From contig NZ_JABBJF010000010.1 of the NCBI RefSeq assembly GCF_014218705.1, positions 62,001 through 126,000 on the forward strand: a DNA stretch of 64,000 nt. The letters are read 5' to 3'. The stretch's first letter is position 1; every line of letters starts with the position of its first letter. The notes under the pieces were generated by a model, which did not search any database, was not told the DNA's origin, and saw only the letters and a list, made by a program, of their open reading frames with translations. A program made the translations under genes and the position numbers. This stretch comes from Kluyvera sichuanensis. GTDB taxonomy: Bacteria > Pseudomonadota > Gammaproteobacteria > Enterobacterales > Enterobacteriaceae. Below, one piece after another: positions 40,405 through 50,451 of this stretch.

Positions 40405-42342
40405 GTGCAAAAAGCCAAACAAATGACGTGGCGTCTGCTGGCGGCAGGGGTCTGCTTGCTGACGGTGAGCAGCGTAGCCCGCGCAGATACCTTGGATCAG
40501 CAGCGAAGCCGCTATGCGCAAATCAAACAGGCCTGGGATAACAACCAGATGGATGTGGTCGATCAGCTGATGCCGACCCTGCGTGATTACCCGCTGTACC
40601 CCTACCTGGAGTATCGGCAGCTGTCGAGCGACCTGATGAATACGCCAGCGCTGGCGGTGACCAACTTCGTGCAGGCCAACCCTACGCTTCCGCCTGCGCG
40701 CACCTTAAGAAACCGCTTTGTGAATGAACTGGCCCGCCGGGAAGACTGGCGCGGGCTGCTGGCGTTCAGCCCTGAGAAGCCAGGAACGGTAGAAGCGCAG
40801 TGTAATTACTACTATGCCCAATACGCCGTGGGCGATACTCAGGGTGCCTGGGATGGCGCAAAAACGCTGTGGTTGACGGGGCAAAACCGGCCGAACGCCT
40901 GCGATAAGCTGTTTGGCGCCTGGCGTGCTTCTGGTACTCAGGATCCTCTGGCTTACCTTGAACGTATTCGACTGGCGATGAAAGCGGGCAATACCGGTCT
41001 GGTGAAAGCGCTGGCGTCACAGATGCCATCGCAGTATCAAACTATTGCTACGGCGATTACCGATCTCGCCAATAACCCGAACAACGTACTGACCTTTGCT
41101 CGCACCACCGGCGCGACCGATTTTACCCGCCAGCTGGCGGCGGTCGCCTTCAGCAGCGTGGCACGTCAGGATGTTGAAAATGCGCGCCTGATGATCCCTA
41201 CATTGGTGCAGGCGCAGCAGTTGAATGACGATCAGACCCAGGAGCTGCGTGATATCGTCGCCTGGCGCTTGATGGGCAACGACGTGACCGATGAGCAGGC
41301 GCGCTGGCGTGATGACGCCATCATGCGTTCGCAGTCAACGTCGCTGATTGAGCGTCGTGTGCGCATGGCGTTAGGCACGGGCGACCGCGCTGGGCTCAAC
41401 ACCTGGCTGGCACGGTTGCCGATGGAGGCCAAAGACAAAGATGAGTGGCGCTACTGGCAGGCCGACCTGCTGATGGAGCGCGGGCGTGATGATGAAGCGC
41501 GGTCTATCCTGCTGGCTTTAATGCAGCAGCGCGGTTTTTATCCGATGGTTGCCGCGCAGCGTCTGGGCGAACCTTATCCGTTGCGAGTTGAGAAAGCGCC
41601 GGGCACCATCTCGTCGACGCTGACCGGCGGTGCGGAAATGGCGCGGGTGCGTGAGCTGATGTACTGGAATCAGGACAACACCGCCCGTAGCGAATGGGCC
41701 AACCTGGTGAGCAGCCGTAGCCAGACGGAGCAGGCCCAGCTGGCGCGCTATGCGTTCGATCAGCGCTGGTGGGATCTCAGCGTGCAGGCCACCATTGCCG
41801 GCAAACTGTGGGATAACCTGCAGGAGCGTTTCCCGCTGGCTTATAACGACCTGTTTGTTCGCTACACCACGGGGAAAGACGTGCCTCAAAGCTATGCAAT
41901 GGCGATAGCTCGTCAGGAGAGTGCGTGGAATCCGAAGGTGAAGTCACCGGTTGGGGCAAGCGGCCTGATGCAGATTATGCCGGGTACCGCGACTCATACG
42001 GTGAAGATGTTTAATCTGCCGGGCTACAGTAATCCTGTGCAACTGCTGGACCCGGAAACCAATATCAATATTGGGACTAGCTATCTGCAGTACGTCTACC
42101 AGCAGTTCGAAAACAACCGTATCTTCGCCTCCGCGGCCTATAACGCCGGGCCTGGGCGCGTGCGCACCTGGCTTGGTAACAGCGCCGGGCGTATCGATGC
42201 GGTGGCGTTTATCGAAAGTATCCCGTTCTCTGAGACTCGCGGCTACGTGAAGAACGTGCTGGCCTATGACGCTTACTATCGTCACTTTATGGGGCAGAAA
42301 GAGGATGTGCTTAGCAGCAATGAGTGGCAACGACGTTACTGA
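40405..42342 (+). CDS. slt: Slt, soluble lytic murein transglycosylase Slt70
   Basis: 645 residues from a GTG start (SD GAGGAAGAGC). Signal peptide to about residue 27 (VSSVARA-DTLDQQ). A long helical U-shaped domain is followed by the C-terminal lysozyme-like domain: catalytic E505 in ARQESAWNPKV, GLMQIMPGTA and the AYNAGPGRVRTWL motif. It cleaves the MurNAc-GlcNAc bond in the periplasm, giving 1,6-anhydro products. trpR follows. Confidence 0.96.
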   Translation: MQKAKQMTWRLLAAGVCLLTVSSVARADTLDQQRSRYAQIKQAWDNNQMDVVDQLMPTLRDYPLYPYLEYRQLSSDLMNTPALAVTNFVQANPTLPPARTLRNRFVNELARREDWRGLLAFSPEKPGTVEAQCNYYYAQYAVGDTQGAWDGAKTLWLTGQNRPNACDKLFGAWRASGTQDPLAYLERIRLAMKAGNTGLVKALASQMPSQYQTIATAITDLANNPNNVLTFARTTGATDFTRQLAAVAFSSVARQDVENARLMIPTLVQAQQLNDDQTQELRDIVAWRLMGNDVTDEQARWRDDAIMRSQSTSLIERRVRMALGTGDRAGLNTWLARLPMEAKDKDEWRYWQADLLMERGRDDEARSILLALMQQRGFYPMVAAQRLGEPYPLRVEKAPGTISSTLTGGAEMARVRELMYWNQDNTARSEWANLVSSRSQTEQAQLARYAFDQRWWDLSVQATIAGKLWDNLQERFPLAYNDLFVRYTTGKDVPQSYAMAIARQESAWNPKVKSPVGASGLMQIMPGTATHTVKMFNLPGYSNPVQLLDPETNINIGTSYLQYVYQQFENNRIFASAAYNAGPGRVRTWLGNSAGRIDAVAFIESIPFSETRGYVKNVLAYDAYYRHFMGQKEDVLSSNEWQRRY

Positions 42343-42355
42343 TGCGTAAGACCTG

Positions 42356-42393
42356 TGTTATGCTTGTACTCGTTTAAGAGTACAAGCATAACA
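42356..42393. promoter_or_regulatory. trp operator / trpR promoter palindrome
   Basis: Two perfect 16-base arms (TGTTATGCTTGTACTC and its complement) surround GTTTAA. The core GTACTC-GTTTAA-GAGTAC matches the TrpR operator known for trpR. It lies 13 bases before the trpR start, consistent with autoregulation. The perfect extension beyond the core is longer than TrpR needs and could also form a hairpin. Confidence 0.85.
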
Positions 42394-42405
42394 TGGTGGC
42401 CCGAC

Positions 42406-42729
42406 ATGACCCAACAATCCCCTTATTCCGCCACGGTGGCGGAGCAGCGCAACCAGGAGTGGCTTCGCTTTGTGGAGCTTCTGCGTCTGGCGTATACCGA
42501 TGAGCTTGCGCTGCCGTTACTCAATCTGATGATGACCCCGGACGAGCGTGAAGCGCTGGGAACCCGCGTGCGCATTATTGAAGAGCTGCTGCGCGGTGAG
42601 ATGAGCCAGCGTGAGCTGAAAAATGAGCTGGGCGCGGGGATCGCGACGATCACCCGCGGATCGAACAGCCTGAAATCGGCGCCGGTAGAATTGCGCCAGT
42701 GGCTGGAACAAACCCTGCCAAAAACCTAA
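42406..42729 (+). CDS. trpR: TrpR, tryptophan repressor
   Basis: 107 residues from the ATG at 42406 ([15 protein letters not shown]); an earlier in-frame start at 42355 lies before the operator and is not used. Binds L-tryptophan and represses trp, aroH, mtr and itself. The DNA-binding helix-turn-helix [23 protein letters not shown] is identical to the family. Confidence 0.97.
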   Translation: MTQQSPYSATVAEQRNQEWLRFVELLRLAYTDELALPLLNLMMTPDEREALGTRVRIIEELLRGEMSQRELKNELGAGIATITRGSNSLKSAPVELRQWLEQTLPKT

Positions 42730-42745
42730 TCAGCTATCCGGCAGG

Positions 42746-43264
42746 TTACCGACGATACAGGTCGTTATGGAAGGGGCTAAGCGCCAGCACCACTGCCTGA
42801 TGATAGACGCTGCTGCGGGTGAGTACGCCCGCGGTGAATACGCCGATAGCGCCTTCTTTATTGCCAATCTTATCAATGCCGGTGTACTTCGACATCACTG
42901 GCCCCAGCGCTTCCCCGGCGCGAACCTGCTCAAGAATAGCTTCTGGCAGCGGTAGAGTGGCGGAGCGGGCTTCTCCGCGCTGTACGCCTCTCTCAATGAC
43001 TACCCAGCTGAAGGTGGCGCCTTCATCGATCCCTGCCTCAATGGCGACCCAAAAATCCGCGTTCGGATGAGCCTCGCGTGCGTTGGCGACGCGGTTACGT
43101 GCGCCGGCACGCGTCTCACTGCTACCGAACGGCTGCTCAGGTACACCGGTATCGACGGAAACAGGAGTGATTTGGCAGGATCCTTCACCAAAAATCTGGT
43201 CAAATGCGGCAAGAATCGCCTGAATTTTGGCAGGATTGGTGGTAGCAGCGACAACTTGATGCAT
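42746..43264 (-). CDS. yjjX: YjjX, inosine/xanthosine triphosphatase
   Basis: 172 residues (E. coli 170). It hydrolyses ITP and XTP to the diphosphates, clearing damaged purine nucleotides. Conserved: [41 protein letters not shown] and the [13 protein letters not shown] segment. It is convergent with trpR and divergent from gpmB. Confidence 0.93.
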   Translation of the reverse strand: MHQVVAATTNPAKIQAILAAFDQIFGEGSCQITPVSVDTGVPEQPFGSSETRAGARNRVANAREAHPNADFWVAIEAGIDEGATFSWVVIERGVQRGEARSATLPLPEAILEQVRAGEALGPVMSKYTGIDKIGNKEGAIGVFTAGVLTRSSVYHQAVVLALSPFHNDLYRR

Positions 43265-43317
43265 AATCTACACAACTCAGCTAATAAAATGTCATCGCAG
43301 TATAACGGATAAAAAAC

Positions 43318-43965
43318 ATGTTACAGGTATATCTTGTTCGCCATGGCGAAACGCAGTGGAACGCCGAACGGCGTATTCAAGGCCAGTCCGATAGCCCACT
43401 GACGGCTAAAGGAGAACAGCAAGCTGTACAGGTCGGCGACCGCGTTCGCACCTACGGCATTACGCACGTCATTGCCAGCGATCTGGGCCGTACGCGCCGT
43501 ACCGCCGAGATCATTGCGGATGCTTGCGGCTGTGGCGTGACGTTCGATGCGCGTCTGCGCGAGCTTGATATGGGCGTGCTGGAGCAACGCCATCTCGATT
43601 CGCTAAGCGCGGAAGAAGAGGCGTGGCGTCGGCTGGTGGTCAATGGTACGCCGGACGGACGTATTCCTGAAGGTGAGTCGATGCAGGAGCTGAGCGTGCG
43701 CATGCGCGCCGCGTTGAACGCTTGTCTCGATCTGCCTGCTGGCAGTCGGCCGCTGCTGGTGAGCCACGGTATTGCACTTGGCTGCCTGGTCGGTACGATC
43801 CTGGGGCTGCCAGCCCATGCGGAACGCCGCTTACGCCTGCGTAACTGCTCTATCTCAAGGGTGGATTATCAGGAAAGCCTGTGGCTGGCGCCGGGATGGG
43901 TGGTAGAAACGGCAGGGGATGTCTCGCATCTGGACACCCCTGCGTTGGATGAGCTGCAGCGTTAA
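43318..43965 (+). CDS. gpmB: GpmB (YtjC), phosphoglycerate-mutase-like phosphatase
   Basis: 215 residues, histidine phosphatase superfamily. Catalytic VRHGETQWN with H9, second histidine in VSHGIALG and acid residue in ELDMGVLE. It was annotated as phosphoglycerate mutase 2 in E. coli but resembles broad-specificity phosphatases, so the substrate is uncertain. Its stop shares TTAA with the convergent rob. Confidence 0.9.
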   Translation: MLQVYLVRHGETQWNAERRIQGQSDSPLTAKGEQQAVQVGDRVRTYGITHVIASDLGRTRRTAEIIADACGCGVTFDARLRELDMGVLEQRHLDSLSAEEEAWRRLVVNGTPDGRIPEGESMQELSVRMRAALNACLDLPAGSRPLLVSHGIALGCLVGTILGLPAHAERRLRLRNCSISRVDYQESLWLAPGWVVETAGDVSHLDTPALDELQR

Positions 43966-44831
43966 CGACGAATCGGGATCAGGTACTCGCAGCGCAGTTG
44001 AATAGGCGGTTCCTGATTCCGGGCTTCATCCTGCGGGAAGAAGCGCTCGATATCCTGGCCCTTACGGCGCGTCAGATTCAGCATCGGCATGCAGGTGCCG
44101 TACAGGGTCAGGATAAACTCCTGCAGGCCTGTTCCCAGCCCTTCATAGGTAAACATGACGTATTCGCCGCCCTCAAGGGTCACCGGATGCGCATTGTTGA
44201 TATGGCCGTTTGCCAGCTCCGGCGTCAGCGCCGTGGTGTAGAACACCTCTTGCTCATCGTCTTTTTCCAGGCTTGGGCGCGGCTCATGCAGGCCGTAGAG
44301 CATTGGCGGAATTGACGGCGAGTTGCCGAGGAAGTCGGTCCAGAACTGAACGCGCATCTGCTGGCGGAAATCGGAAATCTCTTCCAGTTTACAGGTGTAG
44401 CTCTGGGTTACCCCCACCAGATGGGGGGTCGGTAGGGTGATGAACTCGTACTGCGGCATCGCAAACTCACCCAGGCGCAGCGGCGGACGCATACCGAACG
44501 AACTCCAGTCCGGAGAACGGCGGTATAGCGCGGGCGTTAACGCAAACTGCTTCTTAAACGCGCGGGTAAAGGTTTGCTGGGAGTCAAAACGATATTGCAG
44601 GGCAATATCCAGGATTGGGCGCGCGGTTAAACGCAGCGCAACGGCAGATTTAGACAGACGGCGAGCGCGGATATAAGCGCCGATAGCATGGCCGGTAACG
44701 TCCTTGAACATACGTTGCAGGTGCCACTTGGAATAACCCGCTTTTGCCGCCACATTATCCAGCGATAAAGGCTGATCTAAATGCCCTTCCAGCCAAACGA
44801 GGAGATCGCGAATAATTCCAGCCTGATCCAT
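43962..44831 (-). CDS. rob: Rob, AraC/XylS-family transcriptional activator
   Basis: 289 residues, the E. coli length. The N-terminal AraC-type double HTH (AAKAGYSKWHLQRMFKDVTG and ALQYRFDSQQTFTRAFKKQF) is followed by a C-terminal GyrI-like ligand domain. Rob activates the mar/sox/rob regulon, including efflux and stress genes, in response to bile salts and fatty acids. Confidence 0.96.
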   Translation of the reverse strand: MDQAGIIRDLLVWLEGHLDQPLSLDNVAAKAGYSKWHLQRMFKDVTGHAIGAYIRARRLSKSAVALRLTARPILDIALQYRFDSQQTFTRAFKKQFALTPALYRRSPDWSSFGMRPPLRLGEFAMPQYEFITLPTPHLVGVTQSYTCKLEEISDFRQQMRVQFWTDFLGNSPSIPPMLYGLHEPRPSLEKDDEQEVFYTTALTPELANGHINNAHPVTLEGGEYVMFTYEGLGTGLQEFILTLYGTCMPMLNLTRRKGQDIERFFPQDEARNQEPPIQLRCEYLIPIRR

Positions 44832-45042
44832 AAAATGCCCTCATCCTTAATTTCGTAGGTGCCTGTTACCAAAGTAGCGGATAATAGCATCTTTTGCTGT
44901 TTTAGCATTCAGTGTTTTTTTTGTGCATAAGTGCGATTTTACATTAGAAATAAGGCTGATTTTTGTAAAGCTGTGATCTTTAAATACTTTCCTGGCTGAT
45001 GTTGAATAATTCTTCAATGCAATCGACGAAAATGGTAACAAT

Positions 45043-45516
45043 ATGAAATACAAGAAATTAATGGCTGGTCTGTTATTAAGTCTCTCTAGCCTGGGCGCTC
45101 ACGCTGAGCAGATTGGTTCTGTTGATACGGTTTTCAAAATGTTTGGTCCCGATCATAAAATCGTAGTGGAAGCTTTTGACGATCCGGATGTCAAAAACGT
45201 GACCTGCTACGTCAGTCGCGCTAAGACCGGTGGCATCAAAGGTGGTTTGGGGCTGGCGGAAGATACTTCCGATGCTGCTATCTCCTGCCAGCAGGTTGGG
45301 CCGGTGGAGCTGAGCGATAAAATTAAGAACGGCAAAGCGGAAGGGGACGTGGTCTTTAAGAAACGCACGTCGTTGGTGTTTAAGTCACTGCAGGTCGTTC
45401 GTTTCTACGATGCAAAACGTAACACGCTGGCCTACCTTGCCTATTCCGATAAGGTGGTGGACGGTTCGCCGAAAAATGCCATTAGCGCAGTGCCTATTAT
45501 GCCGTGGCGCGAATAA
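45043..45516 (+). CDS. creA: CreA, periplasmic protein of the cre operon
   Basis: 157 residues. Signal peptide to about residue 21 (LSSLGAHA). The mature part has two cysteines ([10 protein letters not shown] and AISCQQVGP). The function is unknown. First gene of creABCD, 12 bases before creB. Confidence 0.92.
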   Translation: MKYKKLMAGLLLSLSSLGAHAEQIGSVDTVFKMFGPDHKIVVEAFDDPDVKNVTCYVSRAKTGGIKGGLGLAEDTSDAAISCQQVGPVELSDKIKNGKAEGDVVFKKRTSLVFKSLQVVRFYDAKRNTLAYLAYSDKVVDGSPKNAISAVPIMPWRE

Positions 45517-45528
45517 CAGGGACGCTTT

Positions 45529-46218
45529 ATGCAACAGGCAGTGGTCTGGTTAGTTGAAGATGAACAGGGAATTGCAGATACGCTTATCTACATGCTTCAG
45601 CAGGAAGGATTTAGCGTTGAAGCATTTGAGCGCGGCCTGCCCGCGCTGGAAAAAGCGCACCGCTGCCAGCCTGACGTGGTGATTCTCGACGTTGGGCTGC
45701 CGGATATCAGCGGCTTTGAACTGTGCCGACAGCTGTTGGCACGGTTTCCGGCGCTGCCTGTTCTGTTCCTTACCGCTCGCAGCGATGAGGTCGATCGCCT
45801 GCTGGGGCTGGAGATTGGCGCGGACGATTATGTGGCTAAACCGTTTTCTCCCCGCGAAGTGTGCGCCAGAGTCCGCACGCTGCTCAGACGCGTGACCAAG
45901 TTTTCTACCCCCTCGCCGGTGGTGCGCGCCGGTCATTTTGAGCTTAACGAACCGGCGGCATTGGTGAGCTGGTTTGATACGCCGCTACCGCTGACGCGCT
46001 ACGAATTCCTGCTGCTGAAAACGCTGCTGGCCTCTCCAGGGCGTGTCTATTCCCGCCAGCAGCTGATGGACATCGTCTGGGCCGACGCGCAAGAGAGCTT
46101 CGACCGAACGGTGGATACCCATATCAAAACGCTGCGCGCTAAGTTACGCGCCGTGAACCCCGATCTTTCGCCGATCAATACCCATCGCGGCATGGGATAC
46201 AGTCTGAGGATCCTCTGA
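45529..46218 (+). CDS. creB: CreB, OmpR-family response regulator
   Basis: 229 residues. Receiver domain with phospho-acceptor D54 (VILDVGLPD), conserved K in YVAKPFSP, and a C-terminal winged helix (RTVDTHIKTLRAKL). Phosphorylated by CreC, it activates genes with the cre tag TTCAC-N6-TTCAC, one of which lies before creD. It overlaps creC by 1 base. Confidence 0.95.
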   Translation: MQQAVVWLVEDEQGIADTLIYMLQQEGFSVEAFERGLPALEKAHRCQPDVVILDVGLPDISGFELCRQLLARFPALPVLFLTARSDEVDRLLGLEIGADDYVAKPFSPREVCARVRTLLRRVTKFSTPSPVVRAGHFELNEPAALVSWFDTPLPLTRYEFLLLKTLLASPGRVYSRQQLMDIVWADAQESFDRTVDTHIKTLRAKLRAVNPDLSPINTHRGMGYSLRIL

Positions 46219-47642
46219 TGCGCATAGGCATGCGGCTGCTGCTGGGCTACTTTCTGATTGTTGCCGTGGCCGCCTGGTTTGTGCTGTCGATCTTTGTCCA
46301 GGAAATTAAGCCGGGAGTTCGTCGTGCCACGGAAGGGACGCTTATCGATACCGCTACGCTGCTGGCCTCGGTAGCGCGTGATGATCTGCTCTCTGGCGAT
46401 CCGGTTCATGGCCAGCTGGCCAGGGCGTTTGAGCGTCTGCATAACTCTCCGTTTCGCGCCAATATCGGCGGTATTAGCAAAGTGCGTAACGAATACCATG
46501 TCTATATGACGGATGCGCAGGGGAAGGTGCTGTTTGATTCTACGGGGCAAGCCGTAGGGCAGGACTATTCTCGCTGGAACGACGTCTGGCTTACGCTGCG
46601 TGGGCAATACGGTGCGCGTAGCACGCTGCGGGATCCTGCCGATCCTGAAAGTTCGGTGATGTATGTCGCCGCACCGATTATCGACGGCGGGAAGACTATC
46701 GGCGTACTGAGCGTCGGGAAACCGAACGCCGCGATGGCGCCGGTGATCAAACGCAGCGAGCGGCGGATCCTGTGGGCGAGCGCAGTATTATTAGGGATCG
46801 CGCTGGTGATTGGGGCTGGTATGGTCTGGTGGATTAACCGCTCGATTGCCAAACTCACCCGCTACGCTGACGCCATCACCGAAGACCAGCCGGTGGCGCT
46901 GCCGTCGCTTGGCAGCAGCGAGCTGCGTCGGCTGGCGCAGGCGCTGGAAAGCATGCGCCTGAAGCTGGAGGGGAAGAACTATATTGAGCAGTACGTCTAT
47001 GCGTTGACCCATGAGCTGAAAAGCCCGCTGGCGGCGATTCGCGGCGCGGCGGAGATTCTGCGAGAAGGCCCACCGCCCAGCGTGGTGGCCCGTTTTACCG
47101 ATAATATTCTGCGTCAGAATGCCCGTATGCAGCTTTTGGTGGAAACGCTGCTGCGCCAGGCGCGACTGGAGAATCGCCAGGAGGTCGCGTTGGTGCCGGT
47201 AGCCGTAGAGGCGCTGCTGGCGCAAATTGTTGAAGCGCGCAGCGTGCAGCTTGCGGATAAACACATTGCCGTGACCATTGATGCCCAGCCGCTGCATGTG
47301 GCAGCGGATGCCGCCTTACTGGAGCAAGCGCTGGGCAACTTACTGGATAATGCCATCGATTTTACCCCGGAAAAGGGGGCTATCACCCTGAGCGTACAGC
47401 AGCAGGGTGAGCAAGTACTACTTCTCGTGGCCGACAGCGGCAGCGGTATTCCCGACTACGCGTTGCCGCGTATTTTTGAGCGATTCTATTCGCTGCCGCG
47501 TGAAAATGGCCTCAAGAGCAGTGGTCTTGGCCTGGCGTTCGTCCGTGAAGTTGCCCGGCTCTTCAAAGGTGAAATCACCCTGCGTAACCGCCCGGAAGGG
47601 GGCACTGAAGCCGTTTTAAGACTTCACCGTCACTTCACATAG
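46218..47642 (+). CDS. creC: CreC, sensor histidine kinase
   Basis: 474 residues. Two membrane helices (about 7-26 and 183-204) bracket a periplasmic sensor, followed by HAMP, the H box THELKSPLAAI with H265, and ATPase motifs NLLDNAIDF, DSGSGIPD and GLGLAFV. It responds to growth on fermentation carbon sources and partners CreB. Confidence 0.95.
   Translation: MRIGMRLLLGYFLIVAVAAWFVLSIFVQEIKPGVRRATEGTLIDTATLLASVARDDLLSGDPVHGQLARAFERLHNSPFRANIGGISKVRNEYHVYMTDAQGKVLFDSTGQAVGQDYSRWNDVWLTLRGQYGARSTLRDPADPESSVMYVAAPIIDGGKTIGVLSVGKPNAAMAPVIKRSERRILWASAVLLGIALVIGAGMVWWINRSIAKLTRYADAITEDQPVALPSLGSSELRRLAQALESMRLKLEGKNYIEQYVYALTHELKSPLAAIRGAAEILREGPPPSVVARFTDNILRQNARMQLLVETLLRQARLENRQEVALVPVAVEALLAQIVEARSVQLADKHIAVTIDAQPLHVAADAALLEQALGNLLDNAIDFTPEKGAITLSVQQQGEQVLLLVADSGSGIPDYALPRIFERFYSLPRENGLKSSGLGLAFVREVARLFKGEITLRNRPEGGTEAVLRLHRHFT
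47623..47638 (+). promoter_or_regulatory. cre-tag upstream of creD
   Basis: An exact TTCAC-CGTCAC-TTCAC match to the CreB consensus, inside the last codons of creC and 62 bases before the creD ATG. Confidence 0.88.
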
Positions 47643-47699
47643 CTTCAAATTCTCCCCACATAGCAGGCGTACTTTGCGGTTATTGCAAAGGAGAACGCT

Positions 47700-49052
47700 A
47701 TGTTGAAATCCCCCCTGTTCTGGAAAATTGTCACCCTGGGTGGCGCGATGGTGCTGTTGTTAATTCCGTTGATGATGGTTCGACAGGTTATCGTCGAACG
47801 GGCTGATTACCGAGGTGAAGTGGAGGACTCGATCCGCCAAAGCACCAGCGGGCCGCAAAAAGTGGTGGGGCCGCTGATTGCGATTCCTGCCACCGAGCTA
47901 TACACCCGAATGGAAGATGATAAAGAGGTGACGCGGCAGCGTAACTTCATCCACTTCTGGCTGCCGGAGTCGCTGATGGTGGAGGGTAACCAGAACGTAG
48001 AAGCGCGGCAGATTGGTATTTATCAAGGTCAGGTGTGGCATACCGATACGGTCATCAACGCCAAATTTGACGTATCCCGCCTGAGCGAGCTGGATAAGCC
48101 CGGCGTCACGCTGGGTAAGCCGTTTATTGTGGTGGGCGTTGGTGATGCGCGAGGCATTGGCGTAGTGAAGGCGCCGCAGATGAATGGGACGACGCTGGTT
48201 GCTGAACCGGGAACGGGGCTGGCACAAAACAAAGAGGGGATGCATATCCCGCTGCCGGATAACTGGCGGCAGAATCTTGATTTGAACATGTCGCTTAATT
48301 TAAGCGGCACCGGCAGCTTCTCGGTAGTCCCCGTTGGCCGCAGTAGCGAAATGCGGCTGACCAGCAACTGGCCGCATCCGAACTTCCTGGGTGACTTCCT
48401 GCCCGGCAAGCGTGAAATTAGCGAAACGGGATACCAGGCGCAGTGGCAAAGCAGCTGGTTTGCCAATAACCTGGGCGACAGTTTAGAGCAGGGGAGATCC
48501 TGGCGTACGCTGCCTTCATTCAGCGTGGCCGTCGCCACTCAGGCCGACCAGTATCAACTGACCGACCGGGCAACAAAGTATGCTGTCCTGCTGATTCTGC
48601 TTACGTTCGTCTCCTTCTTCGTCTTTGAGACGCTGACGGGGCTGCGTCTGCACGCTATGCAGTATCTGCTGGTGGGGCTTTCGTTGGTGATGTTTTACCT
48701 GCTGCTGCTGGCGCTGTCCGAGCATATTGGCTTTACGCCAGCCTGGATTACGGCAAGCCTGGTTGGGGCGCTGATGAACGGCGTATATTTGCAGGCGGTA
48801 CTTAAAGGGTGGCGGCGCGCGGTACCGTTTACCCTGGCACTGCTGGCGCTGGATGGCGTGATGTGGGGGCTGTTACGCTCCGAGGAGAGCTCGCTGCTGA
48901 TGGGATCGGGTATTTTACTGCTGGCACTCTGCGCGGTGATGTTCCTGACGCGTCATCTGGATTGGTATGCGCTTTCTGTCGCTAAACCCACTCCACCTGA
49001 CGCGCCCGAGAAAGCTCAACCGAAGGACGATGAGCTTCGTATCTGGAAGTAA
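47700..49052 (+). CDS. creD: CreD, inner-membrane protein of the CreBC regulon
   Basis: 450 residues. One N-terminal membrane helix, a large periplasmic domain and about five C-terminal helices (residues ~295-420). It is strongly induced by CreBC; loss or gain affects envelope integrity and colicin E2 tolerance in E. coli. SD AAAGGAGAACGCT. A bidirectional terminator separates it from arcA. Confidence 0.94.
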   Translation: MLKSPLFWKIVTLGGAMVLLLIPLMMVRQVIVERADYRGEVEDSIRQSTSGPQKVVGPLIAIPATELYTRMEDDKEVTRQRNFIHFWLPESLMVEGNQNVEARQIGIYQGQVWHTDTVINAKFDVSRLSELDKPGVTLGKPFIVVGVGDARGIGVVKAPQMNGTTLVAEPGTGLAQNKEGMHIPLPDNWRQNLDLNMSLNLSGTGSFSVVPVGRSSEMRLTSNWPHPNFLGDFLPGKREISETGYQAQWQSSWFANNLGDSLEQGRSWRTLPSFSVAVATQADQYQLTDRATKYAVLLILLTFVSFFVFETLTGLRLHAMQYLLVGLSLVMFYLLLLALSEHIGFTPAWITASLVGALMNGVYLQAVLKGWRRAVPFTLALLALDGVMWGLLRSEESSLLMGSGILLLALCAVMFLTRHLDWYALSVAKPTPPDAPEKAQPKDDELRIWK

Positions 49053-49063
49053 AACAAAGACAT

Positions 49064-49091
49064 AAAAAAACGGCGCTGATTGCGCCGTTTT
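49064..49091. terminator. Bidirectional terminator between creD and arcA
   Basis: AAAAAACGGCGC-TGATT-GCGCCGTTTT: GC stem flanked by A-run and T-run, so it can serve creD (+) and arcA (-). Confidence 0.88.
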
Positions 49092-49097
49092 GTAGTC

Positions 49098-49814
49098 TTA
49101 TTCCTGCAGCTCGCCGCAGAAGCGGTAACCTTCGCCGTGGATAGTGGCGATGATTTCCGGAGTATCCGGCGTAGACTCGAAATGTTTACGGATGCGACGA
49201 ATGGTCACGTCAACCGTACGGTCGTGTGGCTTAAGCTCACGGCCGGTCATTTTCTTCAGCAGTTCAGCACGAGACTGAATTTTGCCTGGGTTTTCGCAGA
49301 AGTGCAGCATCGCGCGGAATTCGCTACGCGGCAGCTTGTACTGCTCACCGTTCGGGCTCACCAGAGAGCGGCTGTTGATGTCCAGTTCCCAACCGTTGAA
49401 CTTGTAGCTTTCTACGCTACGACGTTCTTCGCTGACGGTACCCAGATTCATGGTACGGGACAGCAGGTTACGCGCACGGATAGTCAGTTCGCGTGGGTTA
49501 AACGGTTTGGTGATGTAATCATCTGCACCAATTTCCAGACCGAGGATCTTGTCGACTTCATTGTCGCGACCGGTCAGGAACATCAGAGCGACGTTCGCCT
49601 GTTCACGCAGTTCGCGCGCCAGCAGAAGGCCGTTTTTACCTGGCAGGTTGATATCCATGATCACCAGGTTGATGTCATTTTCAGACAGGATCTGATGCAT
49701 TTCCGCGCCATCGGTCGCTTCGAACACATCGTAGCCTTCTGCTTCGAAAATACTTTTTAACGTGTTGCGTGTTACCAACTCGTCTTCAACGATAAGAATG
49801 TGCGGGGTCTGCAT
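49098..49814 (-). CDS. arcA: ArcA, aerobic respiration response regulator
   Basis: 238 residues, the E. coli length. Receiver with D54 ([12 protein letters not shown]), K in YITKPFNP, and an OmpR-type winged helix ([15 protein letters not shown]). Phosphorylated by ArcB, it represses respiratory and TCA genes when oxygen is low. It has a long upstream region with an AT-rich leader. Confidence 0.97.
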   Translation of the reverse strand: MQTPHILIVEDELVTRNTLKSIFEAEGYDVFEATDGAEMHQILSENDINLVIMDINLPGKNGLLLARELREQANVALMFLTGRDNEVDKILGLEIGADDYITKPFNPRELTIRARNLLSRTMNLGTVSEERRSVESYKFNGWELDINSRSLVSPNGEQYKLPRSEFRAMLHFCENPGKIQSRAELLKKMTGRELKPHDRTVDVTIRRIRKHFESTPDTPEIIATIHGEGYRFCGELQE

Positions 49815-50451
49815 GTTTGCTACCTAAATTGCCAACTAAATCGAAACAGGAAGTACCAATAGTCCCTGACCTGCCTGATGCATGTCGAAAATTAACATGA
49901 TCGGCGTAACATGACTAAAGTACGTAATTGCGTTCTTGATGCACTTTCCATCAACGTCAACAACATCATTAGCTTGGTCGTGGGTACTCTTCCCTCTGGA
50001 CCCGACAGTGTCAAAAACGGTTGTCATCCTAACCATTTTAACAGCAACATAACAGGTAAAGAGGCACCAGACCGCCAATAAACCTACGCTTCGTTGACAT
50101 ATATCAAGTTCAATTGTAGCACGTTAACAGTTTGGTGAAATCATCACTCTGGAATGATAACGCCTATCACATTTTTTCCACAACTCAAGTAGTTGCACAG
50201 GTTAACTGATAAATGTGGTGAATCCAATTGTTATTGTTCTATGGTAATGGAAATAGTTCGTATAAACATAGAGATATATCACTTCTGTTAACATAACTAA
50301 TTGATAATTTCGCCCTGAATAGTTTAGCTTCTTTTATATGTTATGAAACATCATTTCATTGATTTTTGTTGCATTTTTGTAAATTCGCGCTGCGCAATAT
50401 GTTGAAGTACATCACATTATTGCCGCTGACAGGAAATTAAGAGAACTTTAA
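49815..50451. promoter_or_regulatory. arcA upstream region with a yjjY-like frame
   Basis: 637 bases between divergent arcA and yjtD. A plus-strand frame at 49911-50081 starts MTKVRNCVLDALSINVNN, like E. coli YjjY, but an extra base near 49985 shifts the frame relative to E. coli and changes the C-terminus. DNA similarity continues past the frame break, so the sequence seems conserved as arcA control DNA rather than protein. The AT-rich part 50100-50440 holds the yjtD-side promoter; no exact boxes are assigned. Confidence 0.55.

Noticed and set aside
49836-50078. 80-codon minus-strand frame upstream of arcA
   Set aside because: Lies in the arcA leader on the arcA strand, has no good SD and no family resemblance.
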